From Cordia subcordata (lineage: Eukaryota; Streptophyta; Magnoliopsida; Boraginales; Cordiaceae), in assembly GCA_028554755.1 (NCBI GenBank), contig JAPTOF010000017.1, positions 4,712,001-4,776,000 of the forward strand: a DNA stretch of 64,000 nucleotides. The letters run 5' to 3'. The translations under genes and the position numbers were made by a program. This document shows, in pieces, positions 1-13,159 of this stretch. The number at the start of each line of letters is the position of its first letter. The first letter of the stretch is position 1. The notes under the pieces were generated by a model that saw nothing but the letters and a program-made list of their open reading frames with translations, did no database searches and was not told where the DNA came from.

Positions 1-393
1 AAGTGATTTGTTAGATAATCGAAAACAAAAGATTTTTAATATTATTCGAAATTCTGAAGAACTATGTTGGGGGGGCATTGAATAGCTAGAAAAAGCCCAG
101 TCTCACTTACTAGAATTAGAACTGGAAGTCGAGCAGTTTCGAGTGAATGGATACTCTGAGATAGAGCGAGAGAAAATGCAATTTGATTAATTCAACTTAT
201 AAGACTTTGGAACAATTAGAAAATTTCAAAAATGAAACTATTCAATTTGAACAACAAAGGGTCCAGTGGGTGATTCCAACATTATAAGGAGCTTTAAGAA
301 CTTTGGATAGTTGTTTGAATAGCAAGTTACCTTTATGTACCATTAGTGCCAATATTGGCATGTTGGGGGTGACGAAAGAAATAACTGATTAGT
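1..393 (+). pseudogene. atpF: Nuclear plastid DNA: degraded atpF exon 2 fragment
   Basis: Translation in shifting frames gives the C-terminal half of the plastid ATP synthase CF0 subunit I (b-type stator stalk): SDLLDNRKQ near the left edge, then [41 protein letters not shown] and the terminal KEITD followed by TAG at 391-393. In-frame stops (for example after GGIE near 85), a frameshift near 175-185 and short deletions near 260-285 make it non-functional. The plastid gene is intron-containing and this piece corresponds to exon 2. The following bases (394-430) resemble the plastid atpF-atpA spacer. This is an insertion of plastid DNA in the nucleus (NUPT) that runs off the left edge. A plastid contig is unlikely because the copy is decayed and lies beside nuclear genes. 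Confidence 0.88.
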
Positions 394-429
394 CTTTCTA
401 TTATAGGCACTATTTTTTTCTTTCTAGGT

Positions 430-572
430 TTCAAAAAGAATTAAAACTTTGAAAAAAAAAAATTCAATTTCATATTTTATTAGAAATCAGAAATTTAAGC
501 TTCTTAGAGAAGAATTTTTGCTAAAAAATTTTAGATTTTTTTTATATAAAAAAAGTTAATCCAAATAAGCCC
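430..572. mobile_element. Partial MITE, right terminus only
   Basis: The right end AATCCAAATAAGCCC (558-572) and the internal motif AGCTTCTTAGAGAAG (498-512) match the roughly 215-bp MITE family seen repeatedly in this window. No left terminus is visible; it may be lost next to the plastid fragment. Confidence 0.45.
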
Positions 573-2414
573 TATAGCTCTCCAATGTTTTCATTGATTT
601 CTTGTTAGGTTCTATTATTCAAAATATTTGTTTAAATTAATTGTCTTTATTTGAAAAATATTCATAATAGTTTTCAATATTTCCTCAAGTCAGTCAAATG
701 GATCCATAAATTAATGGGATTTTTCCAATTAACCGCCTCAATATTTGGGATCAGCGACATTTTACCCCACTAAAATATATTAATAATCACTTACATCCAT
801 TGACTAATGGTCAAAACCATTAAAATTAACATATTTAGTCATGTTCTACATTTACCCTTAATATTTCTATTTATGAAATATAAGCCAAAACATTAGGCAT
901 GTCATTCTTCATTATGCGAGCAACAATGATTTCAAAATGATACAAAAAAAAAAAAAAAAATCAGCCCGCACCTAGTTATGTCCTATCTTAACTCAACAAA
1001 TGAAAGTGTATAGAGTGCAACTGACCTTTGCATGCCTCGCCGCAGACGAACTCACTCCATCTTTTTCTGCTGAATAAGATTCATAAGTAACTTCAAGTTC
1101 CTTGCAACCGTAAGAATTCTTTTGCAACCAATGATTCCTTGTTTTACTACATTTGAATATTTTGCAGTGCTTTTTATTGCAAAGTTTTGGCTTTTTATTG
1201 CAAATTTTTGGGTTTCTCATCAATAAAAATGTCGAACGGATGATGTTGCGAAAGTTTTTTGAGTTTTTACTGAATAAGTTTCTCGTGCATTAGATTCAAG
1301 TTTGAAATACAAATAAATATTTGGTAAAATTATGCTCAGAAAATTGATAGATCAATAAACTAAATTTGGCTAAAGTGTACACAAGGAATTCATCTACCCA
1401 TGCTAGGATTTTAACACAAATATGTATGTCCAACTTATTTTTTCTCCATGAGTGTAAACACATTATTAAAGCAAACAAATTTCGTCTCGGAAAGTAGAGA
1501 GAATGGGAAAGAAAAATTGATTAGCAAATTAAATTGGTTGAAATTAGAAAAAAAAAAGATGTATTACCAAAAAATAAGAATTAGTTGTTTGGAAGTTATT
1601 TAATTATATTGTAATATAAAGAAGGGAATTTTTGGAAAATACTTATATAAAAAATATAGATAGAAGAGATCTTAACTTAAACTAGTTTCACTGTTAGTTA
1701 AATAATGGATTTAGCTAGTTATTTATATACTGTAGCGGGTAAAGTGTCACTAACCCCATACGTTGAGGGCTTAAGTGAAAATTTCCCTATATTAATAGAA
1801 AATGAGTGAACATGGGGATTCATTTTAAGGGATTAAGAGTAGCCTAGTGATTGGGACTATAACTTCATGAGTAATGGCCGAGATGGGAATTGAGTGGGTG
1901 GAGGGGAAAAAATTGGATATTTTGGAATAATAGAATTAATTTGAATATATTTGTGAAATATTAAATACTAATTTGAACAACAGGAACTAATATTTAATAG
2001 TAAAATTTTTTATGTAATTAATCTTAGTTAAGAGTACTGCTTAAAAACCGTTCACAAAGATATTGAGACACGCAAAGAAAGTATAGGTTTCACTATAAAT
2101 TATATGTGTCATTATCATATCTCATTGAAAAGGCCGGCCATCGAGTACATTTTCCTAGTAGGTTTTACTGAACTTTCCTATTAATAAAAATAGAAAGCTT
2201 GACATTCAATAGTAAATCGGGTAGAAAATTGCTATAAAATTGATTAAATGGAAATATTCCATCAAGTATAGTATGTAGTCTTTACATAGACATAAAATTC
2301 TAATAAATATTGATCGTTCATAAGAGTGATGAGGGTGATTCATCATGTTTCTTTTCCTTTTTCTTTTCTTTTTGAAACTTCCGACCCTCAATACTAACTC
2401 CCATATCTCATTAG
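573..2414. other. AT-rich intergenic DNA, no gene seen
   Basis: No convincing coding potential or known domain was found on either strand. Short ORFs are AT-rich and unsupported. Confidence 0.6.
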
Positions 2415-2612
2415 ACCTCCTTTTTTTTTTTCAAATTACAAACTTCCTACAACCAATTTATCCCTATCCCCTAGAAAATTTGAACTCAAATTGTTACTCC
2501 TAAAGAATGCAATTTTAACTATTTCAATTATCTTTAATATTTATTCTTGTAAAATTCAATTTAATGATTTTAAAGATAAATAATTAACTACTTAAACTGT
2601 CTTTTAATCCCG
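2415..2612 (-). mobile_element. Degenerate tRNA-derived SINE
   Basis: Read on the minus strand, the region begins with GGATTAAAAGACAGTT, like the 5' ends of the SINEs at 16234 and 29698, and ends in a run of A (T run at 2421-2431 on the plus strand). The middle differs from the other copies and the A and B boxes are poor. It may be an older or composite copy; no target duplication was found. Confidence 0.35.
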
Positions 2613-3768
2613 ATTGATCCATCTTGTTGAGGATGGCAGAAAGTGGCTTCGACCAGTCTGTTAATGTCATTTTTAATGCATACTTAATTATGTAGAATAG
2701 AAAGACGAAGAAACTCTAGAATCTTCTGGTATCTTCATTCACAAGTTTTCTCTCCAATTTTAGTTGTCCTCCATGAGTTGACCCCGTGATAGCCACGTCC
2801 ATACCATCCTCTCGTCCGCAAATCCACAAAACTCAGTGGCTGACGAGAATGCATTCTGACAAAGAATTCAAAATTACGCACATTCTCTTACGTGGCCTCT
2901 CATTTTCTCTCCACGTGGAAAACAGACAAGCAAATGATACAACTACTAAAATAAAGAAAAAATCTACTGTGCTATGTTTTTAATTTTTTAAAAAATAATT
3001 TTAATGCACGAAACTTTTATTATGTGAAGATATAGACAAGAGTGAAATGCATTTTGAAATTTGTCCTATCAAATCTTAACTTAATTTTAGTTGTTATGCA
3101 TAATGTTAGCAAAGAGTTGGATGTACTTAAATTTTGATTTTGCCAAATTTTTACTTAAGTTTTTATTAGAAATTAGCTTTGTAATTTAGATAAGTCAAAG
3201 GAAAAAAGAGTTTTTTTATAGGATAATTGTCGAACTCGAACTTGGGTGATCTACATGACTAGGATGAAGCTTGGATAAAATTAAGTGAAGAATTAAAGGA
3301 TAAGTTGTGACTAAGGGTTATATTACTAAATTTCACTTATAATTCTGCTCTACATTTTAATCCATAGCGCCTATTTCAGAAAAGTATCATATTTTGCTTT
3401 ATAATACAAAAAATTAGATGATTTTAAAATAATCCTTCTATAGTTGGCTAGCAATCCCTCTATATTTTTAATTTTAAAAAAGTATAAAGAATAGGAATTC
3501 AAAAACTAACAAATCAAACTCGAAAGAAGATTCCTTTTCGTATCTGCCCTCAAAATCAACAAAGCCTATAAAAAAATGCATTAAAGGAAAAGGCTTCTTA
3601 CCCACACTGCACTTAACACATTTTTGTCTCCAAGCTGGCTTCTTCTACTTTTTAAATACTTTTTTAATTCCTTTTATTATTATTTTTTGTTGGAAAAAAG
3701 TTGAAAATTAATTGGCACCGAAAATGAAAAAGCTCCACAAGTTCACTTTCTTCTTTTTTCTCTCTCTC

Positions 3769-3776
3769 TATATATT
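3769..3776 (+). promoter_or_regulatory. Probable TATA box of the RCC1-repeat gene
   Basis: TATATATT follows a CT-rich tract, about 480 bases before the ATG at 4252. Transcription would start near 3800 and give a long, T-rich 5' leader. Position and composition are the only support. Confidence 0.4.
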
Positions 3777-4251
3777 CCCCTTTTGAATTGCTTTTCCTTT
3801 ACCAACTCTGATTTAATTAACACCAATCTTCTGATCTCATTAACCCCACATTTCTTCGTCTCCAAAATTTGGCATTTTTCGTTCTTTTTTGGGGTCAAGA
3901 TTGAATTTTTTTTGCTGTTTTGAGGAAAATAAATTGTGGGTATTTTAGATCAAAGCTTGTTGTATAGCTTTTACTCATAAAGCTTGGATTTTTACTTGAG
4001 TATATTCATTCACCTTCTTGCTTGTGATGTTTTGTAAATTACCTGTGAATTTCTCATCAAAGCCACCATTTGTATACTCAATTTCATCTGATTTTGATGT
4101 TTTTTTTATAAACTGTCTCAATTGTCTTAGATTTCGCCTAAAAATTTGATCGTTGAAGACACCCTTTTAGTTTTTCTCAAATATTTTGCTAAATAATAAA
4201 AAAAAAACATTTTTTAAAATTTTCTTTTTTGCTTCTTGAGGGTGTGAAGAG

Positions 4252-7200
4252 ATGGGGGATCGTTTAAAGTCAATAGCAATTGAAGACATGCCATTACATT
4301 TGGTTCTTGAGATATTGACATCTGGTAGATTAAGTGCAGCTGATCTTGTGTGCCTTGAGCTGACCTCAAAGCTGTTCAGAGGCAGCCATGGCTTGTTTTT
4401 CCCGTTAAAGTTCAGATCTTTGGTGGACTTTGCAGCTTTTCAGCTTTGTGGGTCCCACCCCATATATGCTTCCATGCGTTTGGGTGCTCAGGAAGAGGCT
4501 TTGAGTAGATGTAATGGGAATTGGAAGCTGCTTCTGAGGTTCTTGCAGTCTGTGGAACAGTCTTCTGACATGATTCAGACCTCTGCAGGCAATGTACTAC
4601 TTCTAGATAGTTATCAATTTTTCATCCTTGCTAATATTCATTTTCTGCTTTTGTTTTTGTGGATTTTGTCTTCATTTTATTATCTTGGATTTGATTATTT
4701 GAGAAGTATTATTTAGTTATTTTGGTGGTTTCTTTTAGTTATATGATTGCCTAATGTTAAAGCTGTAAGCACTTTGAGTTGAAGAAGTAATTGAAAGTAT
4801 CTTTTGAGGATAGAAAACAATAGTTTAGTCTTGTCGTCACCCATTTAAAAAAGCATATGTGATAGTGCCTCTCAATCAAGGAGAATCTTGCCGAAGAGAT
4901 ATAATAAATGAAATAAATATAGGCTGAAGCTTTTAGATGGGGTGATCATTTACTAGTAAAGAGTGAAAAATGTTGTGTGTTGCGCTTTTGCAGATATTTG
5001 GTTTTTGTTCGTGTTTGATGAGTTATTGTGTATATTAGGCAACGGGGAATAGAGAAAAGTTTGACTAAATGTGTGTTGATGATGAGTGCTGGGGTTCTAA
5101 TTCTAAAATGTTATTAGCAGATGCAGATAAAAAGTGGAAGATATCACACATTGTTGATCAACAATTCAGCAGCTTTTTCGTGTGGTTCTTGTATATGTGG
5201 CGTGCTCGGTCATGGGCCTGAGACAACTCAATGTGTTGCATTCACCAGAATTAGCTTCCCATTGCCTGCCCAAATTATCCATGTTTCAGCTTCCCACAAT
5301 CATGCTGCGTTTGTCGCACAGTCTGGAGAGGTTTGATATCTTTGTATTTATTCTGTTTCCTTCTGTCTTTTAGGGTCATTAGCTTCATAAGTGCACAGGT
5401 GGTCTATACTATGCTTGGACCTTGAAATTTTGCTGAACATTGTTAGTTGTCATTATCTTGATTTGTCCATGTTACCATAATATTGTCTTTAATTAGCTTT
5501 CTGATGAGTCACCCTTGGTGTATGCAGAGGATGCAACCATTCTAGAAGCATATGACTATATTCTATTGTAAAAGAGTCTTTCAAGAAAAAAATTAAAAAT
5601 TTTGTAAATCAGCATGAGGTTCTTTACTATGTTAATAGGGTAATTATTGGTTGTACCCATTGAGGTTTGCGAAATTTTCATTTTAGCCACGATAAAGGTG
5701 TTAGTTATATCACATTTCTTCTCTTATTTTTTCAGTGCATGTCTTTAAGAACTAAGCAAAAAGGCAATCTGCCCTCCCAGGTTTAACTTGTAGAGTTTAA
5801 ATCATATAGAGGCAATATGAGCGCCTAAGTACGGGAAATAATTGACATATCTGCAGAAGAACCTATAACTGCTTTAAACTTGACCATGGTTTCAAAAAAC
5901 ATAAAATAAATCATGCAGTAAAATTTTCAAATAAAGAGTGTGAGGAAGATCCTAATATCAGTATACTAATCCTATAATGGCATTGGAAATAATATTATAG
6001 CTCTTCTAATCTGATCATCCTGCAGGAAAAGGGTCAGTCCATATGTCCATATAAAGTACAAAGAAGACCCAATTCCCACAGAATTACTTTTAAATTTAAA
6101 GACGGACGCCAAAGATATTAATCATTAGAACATGTTAGATGTATTGATATTCAACTTTTACTAACTTCCTGAAATGTGAGTATTGTACATTCGGATTAAT
6201 TCCTTCTCCTCTCTTTTCTTTCTTTAAACTTCTTCTTTCTTGGTACATATACGTTCTGTTTCTTTTTCCAATGCAATGTTTTAGATTCATATATACACAA
6301 CCAAATTAGATGGCAGAGTGGACAGAACCAAAACCGGAAGGGTTCTATAGGTACATATTCACAAAACTTGTGGTGCCTAAGTGTCATATTTCACAAAACT
6401 TGTGGTGCCTAAGTGACCATATCCAGATTGCTGCTGTACTGCAACTTATGTTCATCATCATTAAAAATATACAAACCTTTGAAGCATTTCATGCTTTCTG
6501 GACTTGTTTCCTGTTTTGCATCCATTCCAAACTGCGAAGGAGGTCAACACTTGATCATATGCTTCACTATAACTGTCTTGAGGCAAGCTATGTCACTTAA
6601 TTGTATTGCAAAATCTTTTCAACACTTGTCATCTAGTATGTGTCATAACCTCTTTGCAGCTAATGTAGTTCCGTTTCTCACTCTGTAAAGATATATACAT
6701 CTCCCATGCTCTTTTGCTTTCTGCCTCTCTTCCTGCCTCCTATGTATATGATGCATACTTTTCCTTATTATTGGGGAGTAGCTGCTGATTCTACCTTTAT
6801 GTATGTGATGCTTTTCTAAGCATGTGGGAGGTGTAGACTCCTGCCTACAAAAAGGCACATCTCTGTGTCACTGTGAATTTGTTTTCTCTTCACGTGTGTT
6901 GTATTTTGTGAGTGATAATCATTTTGCGAGAGACAGAGAATCACGCATGTGTCTTTACAAGCAGGTAGATATGCATTTAATTGCGACTTGTGTGCCTGTC
7001 AATGTCAAATCACTGAAATTGATGGTAAAAGATGGTTGGTGTTATGCTAATTCCTAAGGAATAAGAAATCGAGGACTGTCATCAAATTATCAAAGGCACA
7101 AAATCACTAGCTTAATAGGGGTTATTGGTGCAGATATCCTGTCTAACAGGGGAGGACATGACTAGAACTACAAACATTCTTTAATTATTCCAGGAAATGA

Positions 7201-10200
7201 ATATAACCTTGTCGTATAGAATTATCTGGGCAAACGATATAATCTGAAATTAGTGTGAGAACGAAATTATAAATAAGTTAATACTTCTTAGTTCCTTAAT
7301 TTTATAGTGCTTGGTGTAGCCTTCAATATGCACCATAGAGAGGTAGCTGATGATAAAGGAGTAAAACTAAACGGAGTTCTAGAAGCATTTAGATGCTACT
7401 TATCTGTTGTAGATGCAAGTCCAGATGTTATGTACAGCTATAATAATTAGTTAAGAGCATCTGCACTTAGTTAGGGATATTAAATGCATGTAATAGAGAG
7501 CATCTGCAGTTAGTTAGAAATATTAAATGCATGTGATAGAACGGTTGGAAGGCATGTTAGTTAGGACTCTGCTGTAAATACAATGCATGTATACAGATCG
7601 TTTCATTACTGCAATGACATATCAGTTTTAGTTTCTCTCTCTACCCTTTCAACTGACTATGTATGGGATTCTGAGAATCCATGTTAGCTTGTGGAGTCAT
7701 GGCCTTTTAAGCGTGCCATCTACATTCTTAGTTTGCAAGAAATAATATAGAACCACACCTACGCAGCTGAGTACATGAATATCGAGAAGTTAGTAACTAA
7801 CATTTTAACAGCATCACTCTGGTGGATAAAACTTGTCAAGATGGAATTTTGGAAGCAGGAGAAGATAGAACCATTGGATGAAGTTTTCAAATGGTAAGAT
7901 TGTGACAATAGAAAATAAGCTAAGAGAAACCGATTAAGAAATTTGCATTTTGCACATATCTGCAGGAGAGCATAAATGTCATAGGAAACGAGAGGATTAA
8001 TATTGACCCTAAAGTAAATAGTTGTAGTGGAAGACCAGAACTAAATTGAAAGTTTGTGGTGCAAATGGAGGAATCATCCCTGGTTTCAGCGGAATGAACC
8101 TTAAATCTTGGGTTAGCGCCTTTTTTTCTGTTTAAAAGTTTAGTTTAGATTTTCTCTTTGTTTTATTCAACTACCCCTTCCTCTGGCTACCCCTAATACC
8201 AAAACTTGTAAAGTAGGAGGGGCGAGGGGAGGATCTAATTTGGAAAAAGTGATCTCCATGACTTATTTGAATGGCTTGTCAGAACTGTCTTGTATTGGAT
8301 TGATGTCTGGAGTGTTCCACATTTGTTCTTGTATTTCTAATATAAGACTGTCTCCATGTTGAAGAAACTGAAAGTTAATAGAATTCTATGGACATTTTTC
8401 TTTAAGGATCATATGTACTACAATTGGTAGAAGACGGATGCCAGAACCATGTCTATTAAGTGACAAATTGATTCTAGAATTAGTAGTACAGGAAGACCAA
8501 AAACTAAGTTGGAAGCTTGTGGTGCGTCATAACAATCATGATTAGACTGAGCTAAATGCACCTAAAATTCTTGGTTTGGCACCTGTTTCTCTCCTTGTCC
8601 TCCGGGTGTAAATGATCCGAGTGTATTTGAACATTAGCATGTTTATGCTCGGCTTGGACATAGTTATGAGAGCTTGAACTTGACATGAATCTCAACTTTA
8701 GCTGAAACTTGCTCAAAGGAAATTTCCAGATTCATGCCATGTCAGAAGCAAAGTGCAAACTTGAGCTTTGTGCTCGAACCTGCAAAATTGAAATAAATTG
8801 GTTATCATTACATATTTCTATTGTGTTTAATAAAATAATTAGAAAAAAGCGAAACTTAAAGCTTATAATTTAGGACAAAAAAGGAGAAAAGGAAAGCCTG
8901 GTGCCTGGCACTGCCAGCAGTTCACCACCATAATCAATGTCACAGAACATTTGTTCATGCCAAAAGGGTCACTAGTTCTAAATAGTCTATAACAATAAAG
9001 CAGTTACTTAATAAGCAAAACACACATGTCATTGTTCTTACTTCTAATTACACGGTTATACTAGCTCTAATTTTTATCTTGATTTTTCTTTGTCATAAAT
9101 GTGCATTCTCCTTTAGAAGTTACCAAAATTTATAATTACTTTAAATAAATACAAAATCTATTTAAGCTAAATCTTGAAAGTTATAGTTCGTCAGAAATAG
9201 TAAAATCCCATACATTCATGGCTAAGCAGCTAATATATGAAAGTAGATATGACTAACAATTTGATATGTTTGTCAGACACTTTTCCTGATCTTAGGATCT
9301 GATTTCTATGTATTCGAGCCTTAAACAGTATTTGAGCTTTGCAGAATTTGAGCCTAAAACTTTTAGGTTGCAGCTCAATTTGCTTGCAGCCTTTCCTCTA
9401 CCAAAGCAGAAGTGTTTCTTTCTTACTTTTGGGGTTTGGGGGAAATACATTTGAGTTACCGACCTGCATGTACTCAAAATAGGCAAGTGAGAACTTTCTT
9501 GGTTTGAACTCATTTGTATTTGTATTATGCCTTACTTCTGTGTGTCGAACATCTTGACTGTTGAAAGGAATCTTACTGAAGCTTATCTTAAGGTGGTCAA
9601 AGATTACATCATAATTACCTTCACTTTCCAGTTTTATGATGTTCTTTGATGTTAGTTCGTACGTGAAAGGAAGGAGAGTCATCTAATGTATGGACTTTAT
9701 GGAGCTTATGTAAGATAAAAATAGGTGTATTGACAATTAGATTGTTTAACAGATGCCAAAAGATTGAGAATTTATCCTTTACTTTTATGTTGATAACTGG
9801 CAATATGTATGATTTACTTTGACGTTAATATAAAATACAACTGCAAATGCAGGTCTTCACTTGTGGAGATAATTCATCCTTCTGTTGTGGACACGGAGAT
9901 ACAAATCGGCCTATATTTAGGCCAAGGCTTGTTGAAGCATTGAAAGGAATTCCATGCAAGCAGGTATTGGGTTATATATGTGAAAGCCTTGTGCAATTAG
10001 TGCGTCACTGAAATAAGTGAAAAAGAAAAACAACTCACATTCACATTCATCTTTGTTTGTTGTTTGCCTCTGATATTAATTGTTGACCTGTATATAGCCT
10101 GTAACTCCTTTTCCTTTCCAAACCAACAAGGAAATGAATTAATATATGATTGTTCTCATTTTTGTATGCCTCTGCCATTAAGCAAATTGTTTCATCCTCT

Positions 10201-13159
10201 CCTTGCTTATGAGATACACATTAAGTGATATAGAGATTCTAATGTCTGACATGGTCTTAGCCAACATCGTGGAGAAGTTAAAAATTGCTTCATTTCATTT
10301 CTTTCCCTGCAAGCTTCAGCTTTATTGTTTCAGTTTCATTAGTATAGGAGGTAAGAGGTGGTGCCGGTGGACACAAGCAGAAGTAACATTGGCCAAACAT
10401 ATAATCTCATCTAGCACAATGGTGGATTTATGCTGTGTTTGTTTACAGCTTATAATAAGCAACTTTTCTTATTTTACATCTTATCCAAAAAAGCATGTTT
10501 GTTTTGTGCTTATAATAAGATGCTTATTTTAAGATGGCTTATTTATAGTGCAAAAATTTAAGCAACAATCAGCCATCTTATTGCTTATATGGGACACGGC
10601 TGAAATTTTAGGAATTTTTAATGAAACTTTACTTTCCACTATTGCCCTCATGTTTTTAGCTTAATACCAAGATTGCCTTTTAAATTTGTTGTCACTTATA
10701 TAATTTTTTAAATTTATTTAATACTTCTTTGAATTTTAATTTACTAATTAGTTACATTATAGTAATATATGCGATGATACAAAAGGATTATTTTTTGTCA
10801 AAATAGGTTATATTAACAATTGTAGAGTAAATTTATAATAGTTATTCACCAATCAATTCTATTATTAAACATTTCAGGGCATTTTGGTCAATTCAGCTTA
10901 TTTTAGCATTTCAAATTATGCTAATAAGACTCCAGACCAAACAATCTTTTTACATCAGACACTTATTTCTTATCAGACACTTATCAGATAAGATGCTTAT
11001 CAGATTTCAGATAAGACTATTCCAAACAAGCCATTAGTGCCATCATACTCCATGGATGGCAAGAACTGGATTAAGTTGATAAAGAAGCTGCTACTTTAAG
11101 TTTCTAACATAAATGAGGTAAAACACTAGAGTTCGTAGCAAGTGGTAGTCTGTCTAAGCCTATAATCTCCAAAGATTTTGGGATACAGTCAGTGCGGCTG
11201 TGAGGGCGAAAGTGATTATGGTAAATCTGATTAACTTTCTAGAGACCTGATTATTTGATCACATACAAGTGGTATAAAGTACTCATTGGTGTACAAAAAT
11301 TTCTTTAGATGGTCATTTGGTTGGATTTTAAGCTTTGTGAACTAGTAAATAAATAATTGAATATGATCAATTGTTATTGACGAACTTTAACAGAAATAAT
11401 TTGAAGTTCTAGTTGTCAGAGTTAACAGTAAGTACCTCAGATCAAACTATGTTTCTTTTACTTTTTCTGCAAACTCAACAATTCTTTGTTATGTGTCTGC
11501 ATGTGTATGTTGCTTATCACTGTTGGAACTTGTATTAGGTTGCTGCAGGACTCAGCTTTACTGTTTTTCTCTCAAGAGAAGGACATGTTTACACATGTGG
11601 GACAAATGCACATGGTCAGCTTGGACATGGCGACACAGTTGATCGGCCAACCCCAAAAATCATAGAACTGCTTGTATGTCTTGGTTCTATGGTTCAAATT
11701 TCTGCTGGTCTAAGTTATGTACTTGCTGTGGCTGATGACGGGAGTCTCTTCTCATTTGGGTCGGGTGTCAATTTCTGCCTTGGCCATGGGGAGCAACATG
11801 ATGAACAACAGCCACGTGCAGTTCAGTCGTTTAGAAGAAGGGGAATCCACGTGGTTCGTGTCTGTGCCGGTGATGAGCATGCAGTAGCACTGGATTCCAG
11901 TGGATACGTAAGTTATCAGATGTTTTAGCATGAAAGATTACACCAAGATATAAGGTTGGATGCAACAAGCATATTGGCCAGCCTAATTTTGTCATCTGTA
12001 TGGTGACTGCAGGTTTACACTTGGGGAAAAGGTTACTGTGGTGCATTGGGCCATGGAGATGAGATAGATAAGACGACTCCACAAATGTTGAGTAGTTTGA
12101 AGAACCATTTGGCCGTGCAGGTTTCATTTATGTTCTATAATTAGAATTTACCGATCCCAAAGAGCAGGAATACTGTTCATAATGCAGGATAATGTAATGG
12201 TAAACGTGGTTTAGGTCTTCCAAATGAAAAGGAAAAGAAAAAACCCAAAAAAGGTGCAAGTTTCACAAGGAATGCTGTATAGCTTACTCACTGCACGCTT
12301 CTGCAGCATGTGTCGAGAATATTGAGTGATAGGCTGTTCGGAATGATCACTTTTCTGCTAGGCATTTGCATAGAATTTAATTGAGGAAATCAAAATGTTG
12401 ATACATACCAGTTGGCTTGTATAGCCATCTGGTTGCTGGTGGTCCTGCAACTTTGTTACTTTTGTCTGGTTGCATTTATGCTTTAAAATTCCTGCTGCAC
12501 GAGGTCTTAATTGCTAATTATTGTTATCAAAGTTATATTTTGGTAAGTAAGGGCAATATGCATAAATTCAATCCTCTCTTTGGAAGCTTGATGCAGCAGT
12601 TAAAATATCTAAGCAATGTCTGAGATGAAGGTTCCGTTATTTATTTTCCAGTTCATTTGGTTGATTATAGCAAGATGCAACTTAAAATTGTCGAGCAAAA
12701 ATTTGCCTTCCTCTTAACGCGGGGCCTAATAGCATCTACTTTTTTATTTTGTATATTGCATGTCAACTTTCTTTTTGCCATGACTCAATGCTAACATGGA
12801 AGTTCCTTCACCTGTAGGTTTGTGCGAGCAAACGAAAAACTTTCGTTCTGGTTGATGATGGATCGGTATATGGCTTTGGATGGATGGCATTCGGGAGCCT
12901 TGGATTCCCACATAGAGGACCTTCCGACAAAGTTTTGACTCCTGAAGTCCTTGAGAGTCTGAGACCCCACCACATATCTCAAGTAAGCACTGGCCTTTAC
13001 CACACTGTAGTAGTTACTAATCAAGGGAAAATATTCGGGTTTGGTGATAACGAAAGAGCCCAACTCGGGCAAGATACACTTCGGGGATGCCTTAGGCCGA
13101 CTGAGATCTTTGTTCCGCGGATTGTACAAGAGTCGGATCTTATATCAGTAAGTGTGTGA
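4252..13159 (+). CDS. RCC1-repeat protein with F-box-like N-terminus
   Basis: Six exons: 4252-4593, 5121-5330, 9853-9963, 11539-11907, 12013-12120, 12818-13159, joined at GT-AG borders and all in phase 0, giving about 493 residues. Residues ~10-45 (MPLHLVLEILTSGRLSAADL...) look like a weak F-box. Seven RCC1 blade signatures follow in order: GVLGHGPETTQ, CCGHGDTNRP, GQLGHGDTVDRPTP, FCLGHGEQHDEQQP, GALGHGDEIDKTTP, GSLGFPHRGPSD and AQLGQDTLRG, as expected for one seven-bladed propeller. Exons 3-6 each begin with a Val codon. Plant relatives include the TCF1 / UVR8-like RCC1 family, but UVR8's tryptophan cluster is not evident, so I do not call it a UV-B receptor. The molecular target is unknown. 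The ATG at 4252 opens the exon-1 frame (MGDRLKSIAIEDMP). GTAAGT at 13148, just before the stop, could be a donor to an unseen last exon. Confidence 0.85.
5331..9852 (+). other. Large intron 2 of the RCC1-repeat gene
   Basis: A 4.5-kb phase-0 intron between GAG|GT at 5330/5331 and AG|GTC at 9852/9853. It holds a 24-bp direct duplication (6359-6382 and 6391-6414), a 43-bp tandem duplication (7454-7540) and a pair of imperfect ~105-bp direct repeats (8023-8127 and 8481-8590). No intact transposon or nested gene was recognised. Confidence 0.7.
10433..11035. mobile_element. MITE-like insertion in intron 3 of the RCC1-repeat gene
   Basis: The left end (TGTGTTTGTTTACAGCTTAT) and the inverted right end (GGCTTGTTTGGAATAGTCTT) share a TGTTTG..CTTAT layout. 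Inside there are repeated CTTATAATAAGC and CAGATAAGATGCTTAT motifs. The element is AT-rich with no coding capacity. Termini are imperfect and no target duplication could be fixed, so the family is uncertain (hAT- or Harbinger-like). Confidence 0.45.

Noticed and set aside
6310..6688. Overlapping small frames inside intron 2 of the RCC1 gene
   Set aside because: They overlap each other in different frames, contain a 24-bp duplication, and show no domain.
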